DNA of 64,000 nucleotides from Chryseobacterium carnipullorum (GCF_900142785.1 NZ_FRCD01000008.1:62001-126000), one strand, 5' to 3'; counted from the first letter of the stretch, positions 51,952 through 60,966 are shown. Numbers and translations: made by a program. The notes: generated by a model from the sequence alone, not told the origin.

Positions 51952-52686
51952 GTGATGAAATTTTTATATTCTTTGAGCTTGTGCACTTTATTTATCTTCC
52001 TGTCTGCAATGGTTAAAGGGCAGGAAGATAAAAAAGTGAATGCCAGGATAGAAAGAAGCATTCTCGAAAATCAGATCAGACTGAAAGCTGTGATCACCAA
52101 CAATACCCAGGTTTACAAAGAACTCAATTATCTGTTAATTTCCATTAAAAAAGGAAAATCAGGAAATCTTTCCAACAATCAGCAGAGCGGAAAATTCTCT
52201 ATTAATCCTAATGAAGTAAAAGTTTTATCTGAAATCAATGTCAATCTTGAATCCAAAGATGCCCTTAAAGCTTTCCTGTATGTAAGAGATGAAGAAACTC
52301 AGAAACTGATTGCTAAAGACAGCCTGGAAATCAACAATGATCTGTTCAGGAAAAAAACCGCTAAGGCTGAAGAAGATGCGGTATTCGAGCTCAAAGGGCT
52401 TACCATTGATGAAACCAAAACAAAGGTAGGAAAAGACTTTTATGACATTTTTTATATGCAGTACAGTCAGATGTCCGATAAAAGCAGTGGGGCAGTTACC
52501 ATTTCTGAACTTCCCCTGCGCGGCACCAGCGGCCAGATCAGCATTCAGATTGATGACAAAGTGATTTACAGTTTTATGACCAATCCCAACGAAGATTACC
52601 TGAATGAACAGCTGGCAGCCACCTTAAAATATATCAAAGAATTTAATGCAAAGAAAAACCTCATCAAAAATGAATTTATGTACTAA
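51952..52686 (+). CDS. csgE: CsgE with extra N-terminal CsgH-like domain
   Basis: 244 residues, nearly twice the length of E. coli CsgE. Signal peptide ends VKGQ. Residues about 28-128 form a beta-rich domain with IKKGKSGNLSNNQQSGKFS, which resembles the GxSG...QxG motif of CsgH curli chaperones. Residues about 145-244 are the CsgE domain (FELKGLTIDETKTKVGKDFY, then SGAVTISELP and GQISIQIDDKVIY). CsgE caps the CsgG channel and escorts subunits in the periplasm. The CsgH identity is from motif memory only. Confidence 0.85.
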   Translation: MMKFLYSLSLCTLFIFLSAMVKGQEDKKVNARIERSILENQIRLKAVITNNTQVYKELNYLLISIKKGKSGNLSNNQQSGKFSINPNEVKVLSEINVNLESKDALKAFLYVRDEETQKLIAKDSLEINNDLFRKKTAKAEEDAVFELKGLTIDETKTKVGKDFYDIFYMQYSQMSDKSSGAVTISELPLRGTSGQISIQIDDKVIYSFMTNPNEDYLNEQLAATLKYIKEFNAKKNLIKNEFMY

Positions 52687-52697
52687 AAACGTCCGCC

Positions 52698-53108
52698 ATG
52701 AAAACCTTTACCATTATTTTAATCTTTATTGCGGGTATTTTCTCCGGAAAATCTCAGCAGCTTGTTTATAAGCCTATCAATCCGGCATTCGGTGGTGATA
52801 CTTTTAATTATCAGTGGCTTCTAAGTTCTGCAAATGCGCAGAATCAGTTTGACGAAAAAAAAGATTACAGCAGTTTGCTCGATAATGTTAATTCTCTCGA
52901 CAGTTTCAGCCAGAGTATCAATCGGCAGGTGCTGAGTGAGCTGTCCAGGAAACTGTTTGAAGATCAGTTTGGGGAGGGGAGTTTAAAACCCGGAAATTAT
53001 CTTTTCGGATCGCTTTATCTCCAGATTACTACAACAGCTCAGGGACTTTTGATCAATATTTTGGATACCAGTTCAGGCGATCAGTCCGAGATCGTGATTC
53101 CAAAATAA
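52698..53108 (+). CDS. csgF: Curli assembly protein CsgF
   Basis: 136 residues, matching the usual length. Signal peptide ends GKSQQ. The mature N-terminus QLVYKPINPAFGGDTFNYQW is the CsgF hallmark that inserts into the CsgG pore. Downstream LLSSANAQNQFDEKKDYSS and SELSRKLFEDQFG follow the family. CsgF couples secretion to nucleation at the outer surface. Confidence 0.93.
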   Translation: MKTFTIILIFIAGIFSGKSQQLVYKPINPAFGGDTFNYQWLLSSANAQNQFDEKKDYSSLLDNVNSLDSFSQSINRQVLSELSRKLFEDQFGEGSLKPGNYLFGSLYLQITTTAQGLLINILDTSSGDQSEIVIPK

Positions 53109-53133
53109 AAAATAACTAAAAACCAAACTTACC

Positions 53134-54498
53134 ATGAGAACGTATACTTACACCAGAATTTTTTTCTGTACGTTTCTGCTGTGCTTCATGCAGGCCTGCA
53201 GTTCCATCCTCGGACTCCCTTCCGATCCTGAAAGATCTACCATGGGAGAACTCACACCCTCTACTGCGGAATTGAGAAACCTTCCTCTTCCCAAAGAAAA
53301 AATAGTCATCGGCGTGTACAAATTCAGGGACCAGACCGGCCAGTATAAACCGTCCGAAAACGGAAATAACTGGAGTACGGCAGTCCCACAAGGAACCACC
53401 ACCATTTTGATTAAAGCACTTGAGGACAGTCGGTGGTTTATCCCCATTGAAAGAGAAAATATTGCCAATCTTTTAAACGAAAGACAGATCATCCGGTCCA
53501 CAAGACAGGAGTACATGAAAGACGCTGATAAAAACAGTCAGGCCCTTCCCCCTCTTCTCTATGCAGGAATTCTTCTGGAAGGTGGGGTGATCTCTTATGA
53601 TAGCAATGTCATGACCGGAGGTCTGGGAGCAAGATACTTCGGAATAGGAGCTTCTACCCAATACCGCCAGGACAGAATCACTATTTACCTTCGTGCCGTA
53701 TCGACCCTTAACGGTGAAATTCTCAAAACCGTCTATATCTCTAAAACGATTCTTTCCACCAGTGTGAACGGAAGCTTTTTCAGATATATTGATACAGAAA
53801 GGCTGTTGGAAGCAGAAGTTGGGCTTACCCAAAATGAACCCGTTCAGCTTGCTGTCACTGAAGCGATTGAGAAAGCAGTAAGATCTCTGATTGTTGAAGG
53901 AATCAGGGATAAAATATGGGGAAAATCATCTGAAAACTTAACGGGTTACCAGAGTTTGATCAATGATTACAATAAAGAGCAGGAGGAAAATGTCGGAAGA
54001 ACGGTAGGGAATAAATTTCCTGAGAACTACAGACAGAAAATTTCACTTTTTGCGAATATAGAATCCCAGAAGATCAAAGATGATTATGTGAATCCTAAAA
54101 TGAATGTCGGTGGAAAAGTGGGTGTAAAATATTTTATCAACCCTAATTTCAATATTGAAGCCAGCGGCAGCTATTTCACTTTAGAGAATCAAAATATTAT
54201 TAAAAAAAATTACATAGTTCCTGAACTCAATCTTGAATTTCTTTTGTTCCCGAAATACAGATTCAGTCCATACGTGTACGGTGGAATGGGAGCGATGTTT
54301 TCAAAATACAAACCTCAGTACAAAGGACAGGTGGGTGGCGGACTTGAATATATGATCGGGAATAATACTGCAATCCGTGCTTCATCACAGTATGATATAG
54401 GCTTTAAAGATGACTGGGAAGGTCTGGTAAATGGAAAAAGAAAAGATCAGGCACTCCGGTTTGCACTGGGAATCAATTTTTACCTTGGAAACCAATAA
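53134..54498 (+). CDS. csgG: CsgG secretion channel with C-terminal barrel-like domain
   Basis: 454 residues, against about 277 in E. coli. Lipobox Cys22 (FMQAC). The CsgG pore domain spans about residues 50-285, with FRDQTGQYKPSENGNNWSTA, ALEDSRWFIPIEREN, NLLNERQIIR and GGLGARYFGIGASTQY. Residues about 295-454 are an added domain with alternating strands (VGVKYFINPNFNIEASGSYF; LRFALGINFYLGN) ending like an OmpA-type beta-barrel. In the constriction loop Trp80 replaces Phe56 of E. coli. Oligomeric outer-membrane channel for curlin export. Confidence 0.92.
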   Translation: MRTYTYTRIFFCTFLLCFMQACSSILGLPSDPERSTMGELTPSTAELRNLPLPKEKIVIGVYKFRDQTGQYKPSENGNNWSTAVPQGTTTILIKALEDSRWFIPIERENIANLLNERQIIRSTRQEYMKDADKNSQALPPLLYAGILLEGGVISYDSNVMTGGLGARYFGIGASTQYRQDRITIYLRAVSTLNGEILKTVYISKTILSTSVNGSFFRYIDTERLLEAEVGLTQNEPVQLAVTEAIEKAVRSLIVEGIRDKIWGKSSENLTGYQSLINDYNKEQEENVGRTVGNKFPENYRQKISLFANIESQKIKDDYVNPKMNVGGKVGVKYFINPNFNIEASGSYFTLENQNIIKKNYIVPELNLEFLLFPKYRFSPYVYGGMGAMFSKYKPQYKGQVGGGLEYMIGNNTAIRASSQYDIGFKDDWEGLVNGKRKDQALRFALGINFYLGNQ

Positions 54499-54509
54499 AA
54501 ACATGAACT

Positions 54510-56021
54510 ATGAAAACTTTAATCAAAATACTCAGCCTGTTGATCCTTACTTGTTATCTGTTTTCATGCAGTGAAGATCTTGTGGATCAGGCTCAGACAG
54601 GAACATTGAAAGGAAAGGTAGTAAAAAGAGGGACCAACGTGCCTATTTCTAATGTGAAAATTTTTACAGCACCTACCACACAGACGGTTTTCAGCGGGAC
54701 AGACGGTACATTCGAAATTGCTGCCATGCCGCTTGGAAATTATTCTGTGAAAGCAGAACTGTCCGGCTATATTACCACTTTTCAGGGGGTTAATATGCAA
54801 ACCCAAAATCAGGTAGTCACCGTGGTTTTTGAAATGGATGATGATGAATCACTTAATTCTCCTCCTTCCGCACCGCAGTTGCTTAGTCCGGTAGACAATG
54901 CGGTGAATCAGCCTTTGAGTGTTGAACTTACATGGACCGCTACAGATCCGGATACGGCTGATGTTTTAAAATATAGTTTAGCAATTAAAAATAACCTCGA
55001 TACTCATGTGATTCAGGTTAATGATTTGACAGCGAAGCATTATTCGCTTTCAAATTTGAAGTTTGGTGTTAGTTACTTCTGGCAGGTGTCTGTTTCGGAC
55101 GGCATTCACCCGCCAGTTTTAAGTTCTGTCGGCAAGTTTACCACCAACACCGTGCCTGCAAACCGGTATCATTATGCACAGAAACAGAACGGAAACTTTG
55201 TTATTTTATCAAGTGACGGGCAGGGAAACAGTTTTCAGCTCACCAATTCATCGTACAACAGCTGGCGACCACGCAAAAATAATAATGCGGGACTGATCGC
55301 ATTTCTGCGAACTGAAGGCGGAAGTACTCATATCTTCACTGCAAATCCTGATGGATCCAATCCTTTTAAAGTAACGACAGTTCCGGCAGCGGGCTTTAAT
55401 AATTATGAGATGGATTTTGCATGGAGTACCAACGGGCAGGAAATTCTTTATTCTAATTTTAATAAATTATATAGGATTAATAAGGACGGAAGTGGCCTTA
55501 CCCAAGTATTTACCACTCCGGACGGCAGCATGATCTCCGAATGTGACTGGAGCTACGATGGCAGCAAGATCGCCTTAAAAACGAATGATTACAGCGGCTA
55601 CCATACGAAGATCTATATTATTGATACGACAGGAAGTGTTTTGAAAACCATTCTGTCAGGATCTCCGGGAGCTTCAGGCGGACTGAATTTCTCTGTGGAC
55701 GGGCAAATGCTTGTATATACGAGAGATACATCAGGATACCAGGACGGAAGTGGAAATTACCGGCAGCTTGATTCTCATATTTTTATCTATAATATGACCA
55801 ATGATACGGTATTTGATATTTCTTCGGAAAGCGAAAAACCATTGGGAACCAACGATCTTGATCCCAGATTTTCCCCAAATAACGCCCAGATCATCTTTAT
55901 GAATACTTCGAACGATAATATTTCCCAGAAAAATGTAATGGTGATTGATCTCAATACGACCATGACCGATCTTTCCAGAGTCTCTCTTTTTACCAATGGT
56001 GAAATGCCGGATTATGAGTAG
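54510..56021 (+). CDS. Propeller lipoprotein of the curli operon
   Basis: 503 residues, 11 nt after csgG. Lipobox Cys20 (YLFSC). Residues about 33-110 are a carboxypeptidase-regulatory-like (CarboxypepD_reg) beta-sandwich (GKVVKRGTNVPISNVKI). Residues about 118-212 are fibronectin type III-like (YFWQVSVSDG). The rest is a PD40/TolB-like beta-propeller (IFTANPDGSNPF, DWSYDGSKIALK, RFSPNNAQIIFM). Not known from E. coli curli. By position it may be a surface or periplasmic accessory factor. Confidence 0.83.
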   Translation: MKTLIKILSLLILTCYLFSCSEDLVDQAQTGTLKGKVVKRGTNVPISNVKIFTAPTTQTVFSGTDGTFEIAAMPLGNYSVKAELSGYITTFQGVNMQTQNQVVTVVFEMDDDESLNSPPSAPQLLSPVDNAVNQPLSVELTWTATDPDTADVLKYSLAIKNNLDTHVIQVNDLTAKHYSLSNLKFGVSYFWQVSVSDGIHPPVLSSVGKFTTNTVPANRYHYAQKQNGNFVILSSDGQGNSFQLTNSSYNSWRPRKNNNAGLIAFLRTEGGSTHIFTANPDGSNPFKVTTVPAAGFNNYEMDFAWSTNGQEILYSNFNKLYRINKDGSGLTQVFTTPDGSMISECDWSYDGSKIALKTNDYSGYHTKIYIIDTTGSVLKTILSGSPGASGGLNFSVDGQMLVYTRDTSGYQDGSGNYRQLDSHIFIYNMTNDTVFDISSESEKPLGTNDLDPRFSPNNAQIIFMNTSNDNISQKNVMVIDLNTTMTDLSRVSLFTNGEMPDYE

Positions 56022-56154
56022 AGCGTGCTGTGGGTTTGAGAGTAGGAGGGTTTAAAAGTTTGACGATACAAATAGTAAAATCTCCTTTGATCTTCTTAAT
56101 TTCAACCTTAGTCTTATACTGAAATCTAAAATCTAATAAAAAAGCAATGATGAA

Positions 56155-56185
56155 AGAATCCAAACCTAAGGTTTGGATTCTTTTT
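56155..56185. terminator. Terminator at the end of the curli operon
   Basis: AGAATCCAAACC-TAA-GGTTTGGATTCT is a near-perfect palindrome with a T5 tail on the plus strand. The convergent regulator ends 26 nt beyond it. Confidence 0.85.
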
Positions 56186-56210
56186 GGAGTTCATCGAAAT
56201 TGGTTTTTTA

Positions 56211-56861
56211 TCAATCAATAATGTGGTTTTCTAAGGCGTATTTTACAATTCCTACGGAATTTTTTGCGTTTAATTTTAAAAGAATCCTTTTGCGGTGGGT
56301 TTCTACGGTATTGATGCTAATGAATAGTTTTTCACCAATATCTTTGCTGCTGAAACCGTCGCATATCAGTCTGAGGATTTCCATCTCTCTGCGCGTAAGC
56401 GGTTCTTTGATGTGAGGATTCGGTTTTCCTTCCTCACTGCTGATAAAGTTGATCATTCTTTCTTTTGCGTTGTCGCAGATGTAGATCTCATTCAGAAGCA
56501 GAACGTTTATTGATTTTACAAATTCATCGTATCTGCTGTTTTTATCAAGATAGCTTTTGATGCCTTTGTTAAAAAGCTTCCGGATCTCAGTCATATCGTA
56601 ACTATTGCCTATGACAATAATTTTGATTTCTTTGTTGGTGGAGGTGATGTCTTCTACAAGTCTGAAAATATCGGTAAGCATCAGCATATTGGAGCTTATA
56701 ACCAGAATTTCAGGGGGATCTTCTTTTAATTGTTCAAATAAGGTTTCATAAGAATTACAAATGTCAATCGTATTAAAAATTTTGCTTTGTGAGAGCAATT
56801 TTGATAAACCTTCTGTATAGAGTAGAGGCTCATCAAAAATGGTTAATCTTGGTTTCATCAT
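56211..56861 (-). CDS. LuxR-type regulator with degenerate receiver (CsgD-like)
   Basis: 216 residues. The C-terminal LuxR HTH is complete (LTRREMEILRLICDGFSSKD, then ISINTVETHRKRI). The N-terminal receiver retains acidic Asp10/Glu11, but the phosphoacceptor aspartate is replaced by Ser56 (EILVISSN where DxxxxD is expected). Such receivers are probably not phosphorylated, as with CsgD, which controls curli in enterobacteria. Convergent with and next to the curli operon, so a curli regulator is inferred. Confidence 0.82.
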   Translation of the reverse strand: MMKPRLTIFDEPLLYTEGLSKLLSQSKIFNTIDICNSYETLFEQLKEDPPEILVISSNMLMLTDIFRLVEDITSTNKEIKIIVIGNSYDMTEIRKLFNKGIKSYLDKNSRYDEFVKSINVLLLNEIYICDNAKERMINFISSEEGKPNPHIKEPLTRREMEILRLICDGFSSKDIGEKLFISINTVETHRKRILLKLNAKNSVGIVKYALENHIID

Positions 56862-57086
56862 GGTTAGTTTTGTTTATATAAAAATATAAAAAAAACTTTA
56901 CATTTTACGTAATAATAATAATTAATTGCAATTTTTTACATAATAAATGATCGTAAAATTGAAATTTTATTGATTATTTGATAAATAAATCTCTTTGCGT
57001 GGAGTTTTAGATTGAATTTTTAGAGTTATCATAGTAAAACTGTATTATTAATGGGACTTTTTGTAAGATTAAATCTGTGTTTAAAA

Positions 57087-57557
57087 TTATTTAACTGCCA
57101 CAGTGGGGATATGTTTTACCGGAAAATTCACCGACCTGGCCATAAAACAAAACTGGTTAGCCTTATGATGGAGTTCTTTAGCTTTTTCAATCATTGATTC
57201 TTCTGTAACAGTAATGGCAGGATGAAGGGTAACTGATGTAAAATGCCCGCTTCCATCTGCCGTTTCAGTCATAATTCCGGTTGCTTCGTCTGTATAATCG
57301 GTGACAATGATCCCTTCTTCAGAACAAAAATGAAGGTACCACAGCATATGACAGGAAGAAAGGGAAGAAAGGAACAGATCTTCCGGATTGTGCTTGGTTT
57401 TATCTCCCCGGAATGCTGGGTCAGAAGAGCCTTCAATAGCCTCTTTATTTTCAATATTGATCGTATGACTCCTCTCATAGTTTTTGTAGCTGCTGGTACC
57501 GGTCCCCTTGTTTCCTATCCAATGGATGGTTGCTTTATAGTGGTGTTCTTTGCCCAT
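57087..57557 (-). CDS. OsmC-family protein
   Basis: 156 residues. OsmC/YhfA-type fold: HNPEDLFLSSLSSCHMLWYLHF contains the first active-site-like Cys, and NQFCFMARSVNFPV the second. OsmC proteins reduce organic hydroperoxides via two cysteines. Lone gene, no operon; its neighbours are unrelated. Confidence 0.9.
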   Translation of the reverse strand: MGKEHHYKATIHWIGNKGTGTSSYKNYERSHTINIENKEAIEGSSDPAFRGDKTKHNPEDLFLSSLSSCHMLWYLHFCSEEGIIVTDYTDEATGIMTETADGSGHFTSVTLHPAITVTEESMIEKAKELHHKANQFCFMARSVNFPVKHIPTVAVK

Positions 57558-57589
57558 TCTGTAATTTTTTGTTTAAGATTAAAAATAAA

Positions 57590-57622
57590 AAAGGTATTTA
57601 CCAAAATTAAGTAAATACCTTT
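57590..57622 (-). terminator. Terminator of the delta-60 repeat protein gene
   Basis: A perfect 12-bp stem AAAGGTATTTAC/GTAAATACCTTT, about 27 nt after the minus-strand stop, with a T-rich tail on that strand. Confidence 0.82.
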
Positions 57623-57648
57623 CCATAAGAACGAAGATTATCTTAAAA

Positions 57649-59097
57649 CTAGTTCTTAATAAGTTTTTTTACGGTTGTTTTTCCGTTTTCGAATGTAACT
57701 TTTGCTACATAAGTTCCATTTAATATTTCTGAAAGATCTGTATTTTTCTCTTTTAAAGTTTTTACGAGTTTTCCATCGACGGAATAAATTTCTATTTTAC
57801 TTACTTTTTCTTTTGTGCTGAAAGTCAAGTTCTGTTTAACCGGATTTTCAAAAGAAATATCAGTATTTGTTTTTGCAATATCTTTTGTGGATAATGCGGG
57901 GCTGTTTAAAAGATATTTAACGATAATTCCTGTGTTTGTAATGATATTATTGCTGTTAACAAACATCTCGGGATAGAATGAATCATAAATGTTGGAATCC
58001 AAATAATAGCCAAAACTGGAATCTACTAAACCATTTTGGGCTATTTTTGAAATAAAATATGAACCATTTGCTGTGATTACAGGACTATATCCAACAATAT
58101 AATAATATCCATTTTTTTCAATCATATTTGAAATGGAGGTGCCTGTACCGAAGCTTGCATATAAGTTATTCGTAAAAGTATTATCAACCGTTCCATCCGG
58201 ATTTATTTTTAAAACTCCATTAGTATTTATATTTTCTACGAAAATAAACTTATTATTACTGTCCATAAATACATGATCAGCGGTTCCGTACTGACCAAAA
58301 CCGTTAGCATCTGCTAATGATACAACTCCATTATTTCCGAAACTGGTCATTGTTTGTCCATTCGAATCAAATTTTTGAATAAAATTATTGTTGAAACAGT
58401 TGATATTAGATTGATTATCAATGAATAAATCCATTCTGGAAAAGGTGCTCCCCTGTGTAGGTGTAACCCCGTTGTTTCCGAAAGCACTATCAATCGTCCC
58501 ATTTGCATTTAACCTGTAAATTAGATGGCGGTTATAGTGTTCAGACATACTATTGCCATTGATCCCATGAATAATTATTTTTTCATTCTGTAAAAGAAAT
58601 CCGAAAGCGTTATAGTTCTGACCACTATTAATTTGGGGAATTACCGAAATGCCACCTGTTCCGAAAGTAGGATCTAATTGTCCGTTGGGAAGCATTCTGT
58701 ACACCGTTGCTCCTTCTGTTTCATTGAAACCAAAAATCAGCAATTTACCATCTGTCAGTCTTTTTATCTTGTTTAGGCTGATATGGTGAGGCAATTGAAT
58801 TCTTCCATTGGTTCCAAATGATTGATTTACAATTCCGTCAGGTGTAAGTTTTAATACAAAAGATTCTCGGGGTACTGTAGTGAGAGACACATCACCGGTA
58901 CTATAGGTTACATATATACTGTTATCAGAGCCTTGGACCATTGACCAAGAGTCAGGATAGTTATAATAGCCGGTACTGCTAATGTTGAAAGGGATTAAAT
59001 ATTCTCCATTTGAAGCGAAAGAGAAATCTTTAGAAATAATTTGTCCAAAAGCAGTCTGTACTGCAAGAAGCAGCACAAGAAATAAATTTTTTGTCAT
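57649..59097 (-). CDS. T9SS-secreted delta-60 repeat protein
   Basis: 482 residues from MTKNLFLVLL; a longer upstream in-frame start is rejected since the signal peptide begins here. At least six delta-60-type repeats are visible: VNQSFGTNGRI, LDPTFGTGGI, IDSAFGNNGV, MTSFGNNGV, VDNTFTNN and VDSSFGYY. The C-terminus KIEIYSVDGKLVKTLK...VKKLIKN is a T9SS sorting domain. Surface or secreted; role unknown. Confidence 0.85.
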   Translation of the reverse strand: MTKNLFLVLLLAVQTAFGQIISKDFSFASNGEYLIPFNISSTGYYNYPDSWSMVQGSDNSIYVTYSTGDVSLTTVPRESFVLKLTPDGIVNQSFGTNGRIQLPHHISLNKIKRLTDGKLLIFGFNETEGATVYRMLPNGQLDPTFGTGGISVIPQINSGQNYNAFGFLLQNEKIIIHGINGNSMSEHYNRHLIYRLNANGTIDSAFGNNGVTPTQGSTFSRMDLFIDNQSNINCFNNNFIQKFDSNGQTMTSFGNNGVVSLADANGFGQYGTADHVFMDSNNKFIFVENINTNGVLKINPDGTVDNTFTNNLYASFGTGTSISNMIEKNGYYYIVGYSPVITANGSYFISKIAQNGLVDSSFGYYLDSNIYDSFYPEMFVNSNNIITNTGIIVKYLLNSPALSTKDIAKTNTDISFENPVKQNLTFSTKEKVSKIEIYSVDGKLVKTLKEKNTDLSEILNGTYVAKVTFENGKTTVKKLIKN

Positions 59098-59120
59098 TGT
59101 GTATATGTGTTTTAAGACTG

Positions 59121-59148
59121 CAAATATAACAAAAAAACCTCCAGACAA
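59121..59148 (-). promoter_or_regulatory. Probable promoter of the delta-60 gene inside the rng terminator
   Basis: On the minus strand TTG (59148-59146), 17 nt, TATATTTG (59128-59121). The -33 box lies in the loop of the rng terminator. Confidence 0.45.
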
Positions 59149-59159
59149 GCCAGAGGTTT
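59131..59159 (-). terminator. Terminator of rng
   Basis: AAACCTC pairs with GAGGTTT across an 11-nt loop, with seven T on the minus strand, 12 nt after the rng stop. Confidence 0.8.
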
Positions 59160-59170
59160 AAAATTTTGTG

Positions 59171-60730
59171 TTAATTAGAATATCCAATCAATTCTTCTTT
59201 TTTCGAATTGTAAATCTTGTATTCTAAATATTTGAAAGAATCCCGGGGAATAATGGTGACCCATTTTTTATACTTTATAAACCATTTCATCTGGATGCTT
59301 TTAATACCTTTTGTAAGGTAAGCTTCCACGAAAGGGTGTACATGCAGATAAAGCTTTCCTTTATCTTTCTGTATAATATTTCTTATGGTTTCTTCCATTC
59401 TTTCCACAACAACAATTGGAGCTGTGATTTCTCCGTCTTTGTTTGGGTTTTCTTCTTTGGTTTCGATCTGTTTTTCCGGTCGGTTTCTTTGTCTGGTAAT
59501 CTGGATCAATCCAAATTTACTAGGAGGAAGAATTTTATGACGTGCTTTGTCACGTTTCATTTCTTCTTTCAAATGTTCAAACAAATCTCTTCTGTGATCA
59601 GGGTTTTGCATGTCGATAAAATCAATAACGATAATGCCACCCATGTCACGAAGACGCAATTGTCTTGCGATTTCTGTTGCCGCCATTTTGTTCACGTTCA
59701 TAGCGTGTTCTTTATTGGCTGAGTTTCCGGTCGTGATATTATTTCCGGAGTTAACGTCTATGACATGAAGAGCTTCTGTGTGTTCGATAACTAGGTAAGC
59801 ACCTTTTGAACTTGGAATATTAACGTGTTTTCCAAAACTCTGTTTGAGCTGTTTTTCAACGTTGTAATATTCGAGAAGAGGGATGTGGGAATTATAAAAC
59901 TGAACAATATTCTTTTTTTCAGGAGCAATGACCTCCACATAGTTGGCCATTTCGTCTACCATCTGCTCATCATCGCAAATAATACTCACGAAATCCTGAT
60001 TGAAATTGTCCCTTAAAATAGCTGAAGCTTTATCTTCTTCGCTTAAAACTCTGGCCGGAACCTTACTTTTCTGAATGTTTTTGAAAGTGCTTTCCCATTT
60101 CTGGATCAGCTGATTCATATCATTGTGAAGGTCTGCTACTTTTTTTCCTTCCGCGACCGTCCTTATAATCACTCCAAAACCTTCAGGCTTGATACTGTCA
60201 ATAAGGGTTTTCAGTCTTTCTTTTTCCTCAGTGGTTCTGATTTTTTTGGAAATAGAGACTTTGTTGTCGAAAGGGATCAGGACCAGAAAACGTCCTGTCA
60301 AAGAAACCTGGGTAGAGATCCGGGGACCTTTTGTGGAAATGGGTTCTTTGGTGATTTGAAGCAGAACGAGATCATCTTTTACAATGACTTTTTCTACGGT
60401 TCCGTTTTTGTCTATTTCGGGCTGTATCTCGAAATTTTTTAAGCTTGAAGTGCTCTGTTTTTTAGAAATAGTATCTTTTAAAAACTTCTTATAGGTAAGA
60501 TACTGTGGTCCCAGATCCTGATAATGCAGGAATGCATCCTTGTCATATCCTATATTAACGAATGCGGCATTCAGGTTTGGTGCCAGTTTTTTTACTCTTC
60601 CTACAAACAGATCTCCAACTATAAATTCGCTTTTGTCCTCTTGCTCATGAAGTTCACATAGTCTTCCGTCTTCCAGCAGTGCAATCTTTGTAAGATCATC
60701 TTCATGCGAAACTATTAGTTCTTTCTTCAT
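59171..60730 (-). CDS. rng: Ribonuclease E/G family protein
   Basis: 519 residues, N-terminal catalytic type (RNase G length). The S1-like domain includes EFIVGDLFVGRVKKLAPNLN; the DNase I-like catalytic part has HVIDVNSGN and IVIDFIDMQNPDHRRD, whose aspartates bind Mg2+. The usual zinc-link CPxC is absent: the equivalent stretch reads NRPEKQIETKEENPNKDGE. It matures rRNA and degrades mRNA. Co-linear with the small basic protein and HU upstream. Confidence 0.92.
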   Translation of the reverse strand: MKKELIVSHEDDLTKIALLEDGRLCELHEQEDKSEFIVGDLFVGRVKKLAPNLNAAFVNIGYDKDAFLHYQDLGPQYLTYKKFLKDTISKKQSTSSLKNFEIQPEIDKNGTVEKVIVKDDLVLLQITKEPISTKGPRISTQVSLTGRFLVLIPFDNKVSISKKIRTTEEKERLKTLIDSIKPEGFGVIIRTVAEGKKVADLHNDMNQLIQKWESTFKNIQKSKVPARVLSEEDKASAILRDNFNQDFVSIICDDEQMVDEMANYVEVIAPEKKNIVQFYNSHIPLLEYYNVEKQLKQSFGKHVNIPSSKGAYLVIEHTEALHVIDVNSGNNITTGNSANKEHAMNVNKMAATEIARQLRLRDMGGIIVIDFIDMQNPDHRRDLFEHLKEEMKRDKARHKILPPSKFGLIQITRQRNRPEKQIETKEENPNKDGEITAPIVVVERMEETIRNIIQKDKGKLYLHVHPFVEAYLTKGIKSIQMKWFIKYKKWVTIIPRDSFKYLEYKIYNSKKEELIGYSN

Positions 60731-60966
60731 TTTGTTATAAGATAAAAATTATTAAGATCATAGGGAACTGGCGTATTTTTTAGCAGATAAATAATATTAA
60801 ATATAAGAATTTAGAATGAAATTGATACATCTTTTTAAAAAATATCTGCAAAAGCCCTTGTTTTCCACTGGGATCTTATACTTGCAAACAAAAATATAGT
60901 CAGTGATCTTTAAAAAATTAAAACCACCAACTATATTATTATATTGTAAATCTCGAGAAAAAGAGA

